The position numbers and the translations under genes are program-made. The notes under the pieces were generated by a model. It searched no databases, was not told the DNA's origin, and was given only the letters and a program-made list of their open reading frames with translations. From positions 1 to 64,000 of the forward strand of contig NZ_JACIFF010000009.1 in assembly GCF_014197245.1 (NCBI RefSeq): 64,000 bases of DNA. The letters run 5' to 3'. The stretch comes from Neolewinella aquimaris (lineage in GTDB: Bacteria; Bacteroidota; Bacteroidia; Chitinophagales; Saprospiraceae). Shown in pieces: positions 42,683 through 51,461 of the stretch (its first letter is position 1; each line of letters opens with the position of its first letter).

Positions 42683-43480
42683 ATGCCGCAAATTGCCTTG
42701 GTCACCGGTGCGTCTTCCGGCGTTGGAGAGGCCCTCTCCCTCCTGCTAACCGACCGGGGGTGGCGGGTTTACGGCCTCAGCCGACGCTCCGTGGAACTCG
42801 AGGGTGTGATTGCACTGCCGGCCGACATCTCCGATGCCGAAGCGATCCGGCGGGCGGTCGGTCAACTCCTAGACCGCGAGGGTCGCCTGGACGCCGTGCT
42901 GCACTGTGCGGGGGTCGGGGGCGCGGGTGCAGTGGAATCCATGCCGGAGGAGCAGGCCCGACAGGTAATGGAAGCTAACTTCTGGGGGAGCTGGAATGTA
43001 TGCCAGGCTACCCTACCCTACCTCAGAAAAAGCCCCCGGGCCAGGCTGCTGCTGGTGAGCAGCATTGCCGGCCATATGGGTATTCCCTTCCGTTCGGTCT
43101 ACTGCGCTTCCAAAGCGGCGGTCATCGCGCTTTCCGACAGCCTGCGCCTCGAACTCCGGGGATCGACGGTGCAGGTGGCGTGCATCAGCCCGGGCGACAT
43201 CGCGACCAACTCCATCGCTACCCAGTACCGCCAGCCGGCGGGCGATCTCGATCCACTCTATCGGGAGCGGTACCGGCGTGCGGACGAAGCCATGGTCAAC
43301 AACGTAGACCAGGGTATGTCCGCGCGTCACGTGGCGGAAAAGATGGCTGCAATACTGGAGCGAGAGACCCTTTCGCCCCACTACGTCATCGGAGAACCCG
43401 TTCAAAAATTAAGTACCATTGCCCAACGTATTCTACCGGGCCGTGCCTGGGAGTGGGTCCTGGGCCGTTACTACAGTTAG
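42683..43480 (+). CDS. Short-chain dehydrogenase/reductase
   Basis: A 265-residue Rossmann-fold oxidoreductase with TGASSGVGEAL (cofactor loop), LHCAGVG (NNAG variant), the catalytic Ser in LVSSIAG, and YCASK (Tyr/Lys). ISPGDIATNS follows. This is the classical SDR family; the substrate is unknown. ATG 42683 is preferred to the upstream TTG-like frame start at 42638. The codons for AGVGGAGAVES contain one copy of the GC-rich oligomer. sucA starts 43 bp downstream. Confidence 0.9.
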   Translation: MPQIALVTGASSGVGEALSLLLTDRGWRVYGLSRRSVELEGVIALPADISDAEAIRRAVGQLLDREGRLDAVLHCAGVGGAGAVESMPEEQARQVMEANFWGSWNVCQATLPYLRKSPRARLLLVSSIAGHMGIPFRSVYCASKAAVIALSDSLRLELRGSTVQVACISPGDIATNSIATQYRQPAGDLDPLYRERYRRADEAMVNNVDQGMSARHVAEKMAAILERETLSPHYVIGEPVQKLSTIAQRILPGRAWEWVLGRYYS

Positions 43481-43522
43481 CCGTTGAACAACGGCCCCGG
43501 GAGGCTGTTGAAAAAAACCATC

Positions 43523-46294
43523 ATGAGCAATTACTCCTACCTTGCAAATGCCCATCCGGGCTACATCGAACAGCTATACCGCCAGTTTAGCGAATCTCCC
43601 GATTCCGTCGACGAGAGCTGGCGCGATTTTTTCCTCGGCTTCGATTATGCGTCCGAAAAGCCCGGCGACAACCTGCCCACCGTCTCGTCGGGAGAAATAG
43701 ACTGGAGCCACGTACGGAAAGAGCTCAGTGTGTTCGCGCTCATCAAGGCCTACCGCCTCCGCGGTCACGTAGCCTCCAACATCGACCCGATCCAGGAATT
43801 CGAGGATCCGGACGCTAATATTGAGTTGAGTGATTTTGACCTGGGTGAAGGAGACCTGGATACCCCCTTTCGCGCGGCCCATCACTTGTTTATGCCCGAA
43901 GGCAGTACGCTGCGGCAGATTGTAGCCAACCTCGATCGGATCTACCTCGGTAGTATTGGCTTTGAGACGGACCACATTTTTCACCGTGCAAAACGGCGGT
44001 GGCTCCGGGAACGGATCGAAAAGCATCACCCGGAAGAGGCCTATGGCCTTTCCCTCGACGATAAGCGGCATATCCTGGAAACACTCAACGACGCCGTCGG
44101 CTTCGAGGACTTCCTCAAGATTAAATTTCCCGCCCAGAAGCGCTTCGGGCTGGAAGGAGGTGAAGCCGCCATCGTGGCCCTGGATACCATTATTTCCGAA
44201 GCCGCTCGCGACGGGGTCGACGAGGTCGTGATCGGGATGGCCCACCGTGGCCGCCTCAACGTACTCGCCAACATCATGGGCAAGAGTTACGAGAGCATAT
44301 TCCAGGAGTTTGAGGGGGTCATTCCCGATAACATCAAGGGCGACGGCGACGTGAAGTACCACATGGGATACAGCTCGCTGATTGATACCCGTGTAAGTAA
44401 ACCGGTTAACGTAAAACTTGCTCCCAACCCCAGCCACCTGGAGGCCGTGGGGCCGGTCGTCGAAGGATTCGCCCGCGCCAAGGCCGATGTTCTCTACGGC
44501 AACGATTACGACAAGATCGTGCCCATTCTCGTGCACGGTGACGCTGCAGTGGCCGGACAGGGGGTAGTCTTCGAAACCGCCCAAATGAGTGGGCTGGAAG
44601 GGTATACTACCGGCGGCACCATTCACGTGATCATTAATAACCAAATCGGCTTTACGACCGACTACGAAGATGCCCGGACGAGCATTTACGCCAGTGGCGT
44701 GGCTACCGTTATCGAGGCTCCCGTATTTCACGTAAATGGCGATGATCCGGAAGCGGTCTACTACGTCTCCAAGCTGGCCATGGAGTACCGCAACGAATTC
44801 AATTCCGATGTCTTCATCGATATGCTGTGCTACCGCAAAAACGGTCACAACGAGGGCGACGATCCGGGCTATACCCAACCGGGCATGTACGAGCGCGTGA
44901 AGCGCCATCCCGACGTCCGCCAAGTCTATACGGACCGCTTGGTTTCCCGCCACGATGTGGAAGCCAAGATGGCCAAGGAGATGGCCAAAAAGTTCAAGAC
45001 CCAGCTGCAGACCGTTTACACCAAGGTGAAGAACAGCGACCTGCCCTACAGTTATCAACCACCCGAAAAAGCCTGGACCGCGCTGAATCGCGACCACTGG
45101 CAGGGCAAGTATTTTGCCGAATCGCCGGAAACCGGAGTGCCCATCGATCAGATCAAAGCGATACTGAAGCACCTGACCACCCTACCGGAAGGGTTCGAGC
45201 CAGTTGCCAAGGTAAACCGCCTGTACACCGGCTACGAGCAATCGGTCAACAACGATCAGTTGGACTGGGCGCTCGGCGAGCTTAGTGCTTACGCTACCCT
45301 GTTGATGGCCGGTCATGAAGTCAGGATGTCGGGACAGGACGTCCGTCGCGGCACCTTCAGCCACCGTCACGCCGTGCTAAAGAGCCAGGATGGTGAGAGC
45401 ATTTACAACCGTCTGGACGGTCTGAGCGAGAAGCAGGGTAAAATGCGGATCTACAACTCCCTGTTATCGGAGTACGCGGTGCTGGGCTTCGAGTATGGCT
45501 ACAGCACGGCAAGTCCGGACAACCTTGTCATCTGGGAAGCACAGTTCGGTGACTTTGCGAATGGCGCCATGACCATTTTTGACCAGTTCATCAGCAGTGG
45601 AGAGAGTAAGTGGGGACGCATGACCGGCCTCACCGTCCTACTTCCCCACGGATACGAAGGACAGGGACCGGAACACAGCAGCGCCCGCCTGGAGCGTTTC
45701 CTGCAGTTGTGCGCGGAGTACAATATGATCGTCACGAACGTCACAATGCCCGCCAATATGTTCCACCTGCTGCGTCGTCAGCTGACCTGGAACTTCCGTA
45801 AGCCGCTCATCGTCATGTCACCCAAGTCGGGACTGCGCAACGAGATGGCCGTCAGTTCAGTGGAAGATTTCGGACCCGGCACCCGCTTCCGGGAACTGAT
45901 CGACGACACCGCCGAAAAAGATGCTAGCGGAGTAAAACGGGTACTCCTCTGCTCCGGCAAGGTGTACTTCGACCTGGCCAAGCAAAAAACTGCCGACGAC
46001 CGCAAGGATGTCGCCATAGTGCGCCTGGAGCAGCTCTTCCCACTCCCCATCGAACAGTTGCAACAGTTGCACGACCGGTATAAGAATGCGGAGTTCGTGT
46101 GGGTGCAGGAAGAGAGCCGCAACGCGGGTGCCTGGTCCTACATCAGCGAGCAATTTCTGTACAACGAGCGCCTCGGTTTGGAACTGAAGCTTCCCTACGT
46201 GGGGCGTCCGGCTACAGCCTCCCCCGCTACGGGCTACAAGCCGATTCACGTCAAAGAACAAAAGGACCTGGTGGCGAAAGCGTTCGCCCAGTAG
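43523..46294 (+). CDS. sucA: 2-oxoglutarate dehydrogenase E1 component
   Basis: A 923-residue thiamine-diphosphate enzyme of the TCA cycle. It has the N-terminal segment (NAHPGYIEQLYRQFSESPDSVDESWRDFF) that docks E2, GMAHRGRLNVLANIMGK, HGDAAVAGQGVVFET, NNQIGFTTDYEDAR and the C-terminal transketolase part (LPHGYEGQGPEHSSARLERFLQL; FVWVQEESRNAGAW). ATG 43523 fits the family start; the frame extends to 43484. The E2 gene sucB, usually next, is not adjacent here. Its TAG stop lies inside the first base pairs of a REP-like element. Confidence 0.96.
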   Translation: MSNYSYLANAHPGYIEQLYRQFSESPDSVDESWRDFFLGFDYASEKPGDNLPTVSSGEIDWSHVRKELSVFALIKAYRLRGHVASNIDPIQEFEDPDANIELSDFDLGEGDLDTPFRAAHHLFMPEGSTLRQIVANLDRIYLGSIGFETDHIFHRAKRRWLRERIEKHHPEEAYGLSLDDKRHILETLNDAVGFEDFLKIKFPAQKRFGLEGGEAAIVALDTIISEAARDGVDEVVIGMAHRGRLNVLANIMGKSYESIFQEFEGVIPDNIKGDGDVKYHMGYSSLIDTRVSKPVNVKLAPNPSHLEAVGPVVEGFARAKADVLYGNDYDKIVPILVHGDAAVAGQGVVFETAQMSGLEGYTTGGTIHVIINNQIGFTTDYEDARTSIYASGVATVIEAPVFHVNGDDPEAVYYVSKLAMEYRNEFNSDVFIDMLCYRKNGHNEGDDPGYTQPGMYERVKRHPDVRQVYTDRLVSRHDVEAKMAKEMAKKFKTQLQTVYTKVKNSDLPYSYQPPEKAWTALNRDHWQGKYFAESPETGVPIDQIKAILKHLTTLPEGFEPVAKVNRLYTGYEQSVNNDQLDWALGELSAYATLLMAGHEVRMSGQDVRRGTFSHRHAVLKSQDGESIYNRLDGLSEKQGKMRIYNSLLSEYAVLGFEYGYSTASPDNLVIWEAQFGDFANGAMTIFDQFISSGESKWGRMTGLTVLLPHGYEGQGPEHSSARLERFLQLCAEYNMIVTNVTMPANMFHLLRRQLTWNFRKPLIVMSPKSGLRNEMAVSSVEDFGPGTRFRELIDDTAEKDASGVKRVLLCSGKVYFDLAKQKTADDRKDVAIVRLEQLFPLPIEQLQQLHDRYKNAEFVWVQEESRNAGAWSYISEQFLYNERLGLELKLPYVGRPATASPATGYKPIHVKEQKDLVAKAFAQ

Positions 46295-46437
46295 CGACGG
46301 CTTCAGCCGTCATGCTGCAAATCAACCAAACAGCGGGACGGCTAAAGGCCGTCGCTACAGCACCCATAGTAGCGACGGCTCCAGCCGTCATGCTGCAAAT
46401 CCAAACAGACAGCGGGACGGCTAAAAGCCGTCGCTAC
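46291..46437. repeat. Two REP-like hairpin elements after sucA
   Basis: Copies at 46291-46358 and 46369-46437 (68 and 69 bp). Each has outer arms GTAGCGACGGC and GCCGTCGCTAC and two inner hairpins (GACGGCT-tc-AGCCGTC in copy 1, and GACGGCTaaaGGCCGTC). The first copy begins inside the last sucA codons and supplies the TAG stop. They may protect the sucA mRNA or terminate it. Confidence 0.9.
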
Positions 46438-46472
46438 AATATCGTAGTTTGCGGCCCCAACCAATAACTACC

Positions 46473-48104
46473 ATGAAATTCCGTACGCTTCTATTGTTGC
46501 TGCCGCTGAGCGGCTTCCTGCTGGCCGTCGCCGTTGCCCTTTCTCCCGATCAGGTTAAAACTGCCGCAACCGTCCTCGGCATCGATTTTCTTGACGACGA
46601 CGAGATCGAACTTATGCTGCCGGACCTCGAAGATAATCTGGTCGCTTTCGATAGCATTGCGCGCCGCGATATTCCCAATGGGCTGTCTCCCGCTCTCGTC
46701 TTCAGTCCCGTACTGAGGGCCGATCAGATGCCCGCCGATACCAGTATCACCGCACCTGCGACCCCGCCCGCTCCCACAACTACGGGGAGCGACTACCGCT
46801 GGATGACGGTCGAGCAGCTTGCTGCGCTGGTGTACCACAAAAAAGTTACGAGCCGAGAACTGACGGAGTACTTTCTCGATCGACTGAAGGAGTACGATCC
46901 TACGCTTCACTGCGTGATCACCCTGACCGAAGAGCGTGCACTTGCCAAGGCAGATGAAATGGATGCCGAACTCGCTGCCGGCAACTACCGGGGCTACCTC
47001 CACGGCATCCCCTACGGCGCCAAGGACCTGCTTGCCGCCCGCGGTTACCGTACGACCTGGGGAGCGAAGCCGTACGAAAACCAGGAAATCGACCAGGACG
47101 CCGCCGTCATCGAGCAACTCGACGCAGCCGGTGCCGTGCTCTGTGCAAAACTGAGCATGGGTGCCCTGGCGTGGGGGGACGTCTGGTTCGGTGAAATGAC
47201 CCGGAACCCCTGGGACACCGAGAAAGGAAGCAGTGGGTCGTCGGCCGGATCGGCAAGTGCGGTGGCGGCCGGACTGGTTCCCTTCGCTATCGGTACGGAA
47301 ACCCTGGGGAGTATCGTAAGCCCGAGTACGGTATGTGGGACCACGGGCCTGCGTCCTACGTTCGGCCGGGTTTCTCGCCACGGCGCGATGGCCCTTAGCT
47401 GGACAATGGATAAGATCGGTCCGATCACGCGGTCGGCGGGTGATGCCGGGCTCGTGCTGGCGGCCATTGCTCATTACGATCCCCGGGATGCACACGCCAT
47501 CCGGGCCGGCTTTCAGTTCACGCTACCGGAGGCTGTTTCCCCCATGCGAATCGGGTACCTGAAGGGCAGCTTCGCCGGCGACTACAACTTTGCCGACAAC
47601 GACTCGGTGGCCCTAAACGACCTGCGCCGGCTCGGCTACGAGCTGGTAGAGATTGAACTACCGAATGCGCCGGACATCGGATTTATCCTCAACGTGGAAG
47701 CTGCGGCAGCTTTCGAATCCCTTACCCGGAGCGGCGATGATGATTTGCTTACCCGACAAGTCCGCAACGCCTGGCCCAATTCTTTTCGGACCGCCCACTT
47801 TGTCCCCGCCGTCGCCTACGTCCAGGCCAACCGCCTGCGCCGGGAACTTATGGAACAGATGGATCATCTATTCGTGGAAAACAACATCGACGTGTACGTA
47901 AATCCCAGCTGGAACTCTAGCAGCCTGTTCATCACCAATATGACGGGACAGCCATCCATTACGGTTCCGAACGGCTTCTACGAGGGAACGCCAACCAGCA
48001 TCACCTTCACGGGGCGCCTATTTGGGGAGCAAGCCCTGGTAGACATCGCAGCTGCTTACCAGCAGGCTACCCAGTGGGACGATCAGCACCCGACCGACTT
48101 TTAA
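46473..48104 (+). CDS. Amidase signature family enzyme, exported
   Basis: A 543-residue Ser-cisSer-Lys amidase with an N-terminal signal-like helix (LLLLPLSGFLLAVAVAL). An N-terminal extension of about 105 residues leads to the signature: the catalytic Lys in GIPYGAKDLLA, the GSSGSSAGSASAVAAG glycine-serine block with the cis-Ser and, 24 residues on, the nucleophile region (GSIVSPSTVCGTTGLRPTFGRVS). The export signal argues against a GatA role. The ATG at 46473 lies 36 bp after the REP elements. The last 38 bp overlap rdgB on the opposite strand. Confidence 0.88.
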   Translation: MKFRTLLLLLPLSGFLLAVAVALSPDQVKTAATVLGIDFLDDDEIELMLPDLEDNLVAFDSIARRDIPNGLSPALVFSPVLRADQMPADTSITAPATPPAPTTTGSDYRWMTVEQLAALVYHKKVTSRELTEYFLDRLKEYDPTLHCVITLTEERALAKADEMDAELAAGNYRGYLHGIPYGAKDLLAARGYRTTWGAKPYENQEIDQDAAVIEQLDAAGAVLCAKLSMGALAWGDVWFGEMTRNPWDTEKGSSGSSAGSASAVAAGLVPFAIGTETLGSIVSPSTVCGTTGLRPTFGRVSRHGAMALSWTMDKIGPITRSAGDAGLVLAAIAHYDPRDAHAIRAGFQFTLPEAVSPMRIGYLKGSFAGDYNFADNDSVALNDLRRLGYELVEIELPNAPDIGFILNVEAAAAFESLTRSGDDDLLTRQVRNAWPNSFRTAHFVPAVAYVQANRLRRELMEQMDHLFVENNIDVYVNPSWNSSSLFITNMTGQPSITVPNGFYEGTPTSITFTGRLFGEQALVDIAAAYQQATQWDDQHPTDF

Positions 48105-48675
48105 GGTACTCCTGTAATTTGGCGATGGCCCGTCCCCGGTGACTGATCCGCACTTTTTCGTCCTGCTTCATCTGGGCGAAGGTGCGGCCGTCCCCCTCCG
48201 TCGGTACGAACACCGGGTCGTACCCGAATCCACCGTGCCCGACCGGGGAGGTAGCGATCCGGCCTTCACATACCCCCTCAAAGAGGGTTTCCGTATCTCC
48301 CTGAATCAGGCAGATCACCGTCCGGAAGCGGGCCAGTCGATCTTTGCGATCGCCGAGCTCGGATAGCAATTTGGTGTTGTTTTCTTCCGCATCGCGCTGC
48401 GGTCCGGCGTAGTGTGCGGTATCAACACCGGGGGCATTGCCTAGCGCAGCTACCTCCAGACCGGAGTCTTCACTGAAGCAGTCCTGGCCGTAATTTGACT
48501 TTACGTGCCGCGCTTTAAGTCGGGCGTTGCCCTCCAGGGTAGTTTCCGTTTCCGGGATGTCCTCGGTACAGCCGATGTCCTGCAGGCTGCGGAAGGTATA
48601 GCGATCGCCCAGCTGTCGCCGGATCTCCTCGATCTTGTGCGGGTTGTTGGTTGCGAAAACGAGTTGCTCTTTCAT
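48067..48675 (-). CDS. rdgB: Non-canonical purine NTP pyrophosphatase (XTP/ITP/dITP)
   Basis: A 202-residue house-cleaning enzyme that hydrolyses dITP and XTP to monophosphates. Family motifs are in order: FATNNPHKIEEI, ETETTLEGNARLKA, CFSEDSGLEVAALGNAPGV, GGFGYDPVFVP, and KVRISHRGRAI. It overlaps the amidase 3' end by 38 bp on the other strand. The SRP RNA gene lies upstream on the same strand. Confidence 0.95.
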   Translation of the reverse strand: MKEQLVFATNNPHKIEEIRRQLGDRYTFRSLQDIGCTEDIPETETTLEGNARLKARHVKSNYGQDCFSEDSGLEVAALGNAPGVDTAHYAGPQRDAEENNTKLLSELGDRKDRLARFRTVICLIQGDTETLFEGVCEGRIATSPVGHGGFGYDPVFVPTEGDGRTFAQMKQDEKVRISHRGRAIAKLQEYLKSRSGADRPTG

Positions 48676-48731
48676 AGGGAGTTACAACCGGGGCGGACGC
48701 GCGCGGGTGCAGTGGAATTTGGCAAAAGAGC

Positions 48732-48828
48732 AAAAAAAATGGGCAAGCACACCAGTCGCTCGACCTCCTACCCTTGCTGCATTTCTGCCCTGGGGGAATT
48801 CAGAAGGAGCTGACCGTGTGCCGCCCAA
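48732..48828 (-). ncRNA. ffs: Signal recognition particle RNA, small bacterial (4.5S) type
   Basis: On the minus strand the segment folds into one long hairpin: GGGCGGCACACGGTC near the 5' end pairs with GACTGGTGTGCTTGCCC near the 3' end. The apex carries CAGGGCAGAAATGCAGCAAGG, the asymmetric loop and tetraloop region that binds Ffh and is typical of Bacteroidota SRP RNA. A run of eight T marks the 3' end. No coding frame fits. It targets inner-membrane and exported proteins with Ffh. The exact ends are estimated to within a few bases. Confidence 0.92.
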
Positions 48829-48832
48829 GCCA

Positions 48833-48840
48833 CAAAGGTA
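48833..48840 (-). promoter_or_regulatory. ffs: -7 box TACCTTTG of the SRP RNA gene
   Basis: A perfect TAnnTTTG element on the minus strand, immediately before the 5' end of the SRP RNA, with a TTG at about the expected -33 distance. Confidence 0.7.
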
Positions 48841-48904
48841 GGTATTTGTGGCTAACGAGTTGCAATTTTGGGTAGAGATTTTTTCCTGCTCTCCCACTAC
48901 CGAA

Positions 48905-49639
48905 TCAGGTGATCAGGTTTCCCTCATCGTCCCACTCCGCGATGATGCCCCGCCGTTCCTGGTCGACGTAGAGGGGGAGGTATTTCTCGTCGAGGGAAAC
49001 CCCGTGCTTGTCCTGCACTTCCTGGGGAACGCCTTCCCACACGTTGGGTTGGTTGCCCTCGTACCCGATGTACTTCACGCCTTCCTTACTGGTAAAAAAG
49101 CCGGTGACGACCAGGAAGCGAAGGTGATCGAAGAACCGCACGCCGGGTAGCAAGCGGTCGTCTTCGGATTCCTTTACTACTTCCGGATAGGCAATGTCGT
49201 CTACAATTGCGATCTGTTCCTCCGGAGTGGCCTCGATGAATGCCTTGCCGCCGTAGCGCTGGCTGCTTTCGGTGTTGATCCAGGCCAGTCCGCCCCGGAG
49301 GCGGGTTTGGTGCACGTGGGGTTGGTCGAGTGCCATAAACTCGATGAAGTCTACTACACCGGTATCGGTGGCCTTCGCGTGATCCTCCGCTTCGGGTACG
49401 ATGATGTCAGCGAGTACGCCGATGGTTTCCAGTTCGAAGTCGGTAAAGAATCGATCGTTGCGGATGCGTTCGTCGCGCTCGGCTTCGTAGGCGGTACGCA
49501 GTCCGTAGCCCTCGGTCGGCTCTACCCCTACTTTGGAGCCCGGAACGAGTTCTCCATCGTCCTTGCAGCCGACCTGGGTAAAGATGGCGGTACCTACGGC
49601 TCCTCCGAGCAGGGTTTTGAGTGATTTGCGGCGATCCAT
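48905..49639 (-). CDS. Gluconate 2-dehydrogenase subunit 3-like protein, Tat-exported
   Basis: A 244-residue protein with a Tat-like leader (MDRRKSLKTLLGGAVGTAIFTQVGC). The mature region carries FFTDFELETIGVLADIIVPEAE and later FFDHLRFLVVTGFFTSKEGVKYIGYEGN, the hallmark of the subunit-3 family. It is the small partner of the GMC dehydrogenase encoded immediately upstream; the two coding regions share one base (TGATG). The leader probably carries the complex through the Tat system, since the GMC subunit has none. The substrate of the pair is unknown. Confidence 0.9.
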   Translation of the reverse strand: MDRRKSLKTLLGGAVGTAIFTQVGCKDDGELVPGSKVGVEPTEGYGLRTAYEAERDERIRNDRFFTDFELETIGVLADIIVPEAEDHAKATDTGVVDFIEFMALDQPHVHQTRLRGGLAWINTESSQRYGGKAFIEATPEEQIAIVDDIAYPEVVKESEDDRLLPGVRFFDHLRFLVVTGFFTSKEGVKYIGYEGNQPNVWEGVPQEVQDKHGVSLDEKYLPLYVDQERRGIIAEWDDEGNLIT

Positions 49640-51357
49640 CAGATATTCATTTTTTTGAGTTCGGAGACAATGTGCTCACTATTGCGCATGGCCAGGGCCA
49701 TGATGGTCCACGTGGGGTTTTTATCGGCCTGGGAGGCGAAGATGGCTCCGTCGGCCAGGTACACGTTGGGCACGTCGTGGAGTCGCCCGTACTTGTTGGT
49801 TACACTGTCGCTGGGGTCGTCACCCATGCGCGCAGTACCGACTTCGTGGATAATCTGTCCGGGTGCCAGCAGGCCGTAGTCCTGCTCGTAGGTTGGCATC
49901 GGCGTAAGGATCTCCCCGCCCATGTCCGTCATAATTCCCCGGAAGGTTTCCTGCATGTGCTTGGCCTGTAGGCGTTCGTGGTCGCTCCACTTGTAGTGGA
50001 ACCTCAGGGTGGGGATTCCCCACTCGTCGACAGTGTTGGGGTCGATCTCGCAGTAGTTGTCGTAAAGCGCGACGGCCTCGCCGCGGCCGGCCATGTAGAA
50101 GTAGGCACCGTACGCTTCCTTGATCTCGCTGAGCAGCGGATTGCCGTAACCGCCAACTTTGTAGTTGAGCAGCTTCTGGATCTCCTGGTGGCCGCCTCCG
50201 AAGCCGTACATCGGCATACCCATGGAGCCTCCCATTTCGATGTGGTAGCCGCGCGGGAAGTCGAGTTTCTTGTTGTCGCCCCACCACGGAGAGTAGACGT
50301 GCATTCCGCCCATACCGTCTTCGTTATAGCGGGTGCGGTTCATCAGGCTGGGAATGAAGCCGGAAATGCCGGCACCGGTGCTGTCGTGGAGGTAGCGGCC
50401 CAGGGTTCCGCTGCTGTTGCCGAGTCCGTTGGTCTGTCCCTTCTGCCGGGAGTTGAGCAGCAGGCGTGAGGTTTCGCAGGCCGATGCGGCCAGGACGATC
50501 ACTTTACCCTTCACTTCGTATTCGCGGCGGTCGTCCTTACTTACGTAGCTGACGGCGGTTGCTTTCCCGGAGTCGTCCATGATGACCTCACGGGCCATGC
50601 TATTGACGAAGAGGTCGATCTGCCCGGTCTTTTTCATTGCGGGGAAGATCAGTACGCTTCCCGCACTGAAGTCGGCGTACACCGCACACGACCGGCTGCA
50701 CTGCGCGCAGTAAAAGCAGACGCCGCGATCCTCGTTCAGCTTCTTGGTCAGCATCGACATGCGGGAGGGATAGACCGGTACACCGTTGGCGCGGGCGGCC
50801 TTGGTGTACATCATCTCCGACAGGCGGGGCTTGGGGGGCGGCAGGAAGAAGCCGTCCGGATCGTTGTGCAGGCCTTCGTTGGTTCCCGTTACGCCTACCA
50901 GTTTATCCAGTCGGTCGTAATAGGGTTTTATTTCTTCGTAAGTAATGGGCCAGTTGGCACCGAGACCATCAAGGTCCTTGCGGTGGAAATCGTCCGGACC
51001 GAACCGCAGGCTGATGCGTCCCCAGTGGTTGGTGCGCCCTCCCAGCATGCGGGAGCGGAACCACTCGAAGCGGGTATCTCCAACGGTGGAATACGGTTCG
51101 TTCGGAATTTGCCATCCGCCGAAGGCCGCGTTGTAGTCACCAAACGGCCGCGTGGTCGATGCGCCCCGGCGTGGACTTTCCCACGGCCACCGCAGCTGGG
51201 TTTTCATAGCGTTGTCCTGGGGATCGAAATAGGGGCCGGCTTCGATGATGGCAACGTTTAGCCCATTTTCGGCGAGGATTTTTGCTGACATCCCCCCTCC
51301 GGCTCCGGAGCCGACGATGACGACATCGTACTCCTTGTCGTTCTTTTTAATTTGCAC
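49639..51357 (-). CDS. GMC-family FAD oxidoreductase (membrane dehydrogenase large subunit)
   Basis: A 572-residue flavoenzyme of the gluconate/fructose dehydrogenase type. The FAD-binding N-terminus is VVIVGSGAGGGMSAKILAENGLNVAIIEAG, LGGRTNHWGRISLRF is the second FAD motif, and the C-terminal IIHEVGTARMGDDPSDS contains the active-site His. A Cys cluster CFYCAQCSRSC (about residues 222-232) is typical of this branch and may bind metal or a cluster. It lacks its own signal and probably hitch-hikes with the Tat subunit encoded next. It is likely to oxidise a sugar or polyol. Confidence 0.92.
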   Translation of the reverse strand: MQIKKNDKEYDVVIVGSGAGGGMSAKILAENGLNVAIIEAGPYFDPQDNAMKTQLRWPWESPRRGASTTRPFGDYNAAFGGWQIPNEPYSTVGDTRFEWFRSRMLGGRTNHWGRISLRFGPDDFHRKDLDGLGANWPITYEEIKPYYDRLDKLVGVTGTNEGLHNDPDGFFLPPPKPRLSEMMYTKAARANGVPVYPSRMSMLTKKLNEDRGVCFYCAQCSRSCAVYADFSAGSVLIFPAMKKTGQIDLFVNSMAREVIMDDSGKATAVSYVSKDDRREYEVKGKVIVLAASACETSRLLLNSRQKGQTNGLGNSSGTLGRYLHDSTGAGISGFIPSLMNRTRYNEDGMGGMHVYSPWWGDNKKLDFPRGYHIEMGGSMGMPMYGFGGGHQEIQKLLNYKVGGYGNPLLSEIKEAYGAYFYMAGRGEAVALYDNYCEIDPNTVDEWGIPTLRFHYKWSDHERLQAKHMQETFRGIMTDMGGEILTPMPTYEQDYGLLAPGQIIHEVGTARMGDDPSDSVTNKYGRLHDVPNVYLADGAIFASQADKNPTWTIMALAMRNSEHIVSELKKMNI

Positions 51358-51461
51358 TGATCAGTGAGTTTAGCTGGCAATATAGCAAACCTACCTCCAG
51401 GTTTTCCAGAAAACCGGTCTTGCAGCAACCGCTTTAGTGGCAATCTCACCGTTTCATGCTA

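Noticed and set aside
43574-45172. A 532-codon frame antisense to sucA
   Set aside because: It lies wholly within the strongly conserved sucA gene and encodes no known motif.
46215-46250. Similarity of the sucA 3' end (CGGGCTACAAGCC) to the 26512 repeat
   Set aside because: The bases encode the conserved SucA terminal ATGYKPIH segment, so the match is probably coincidental.
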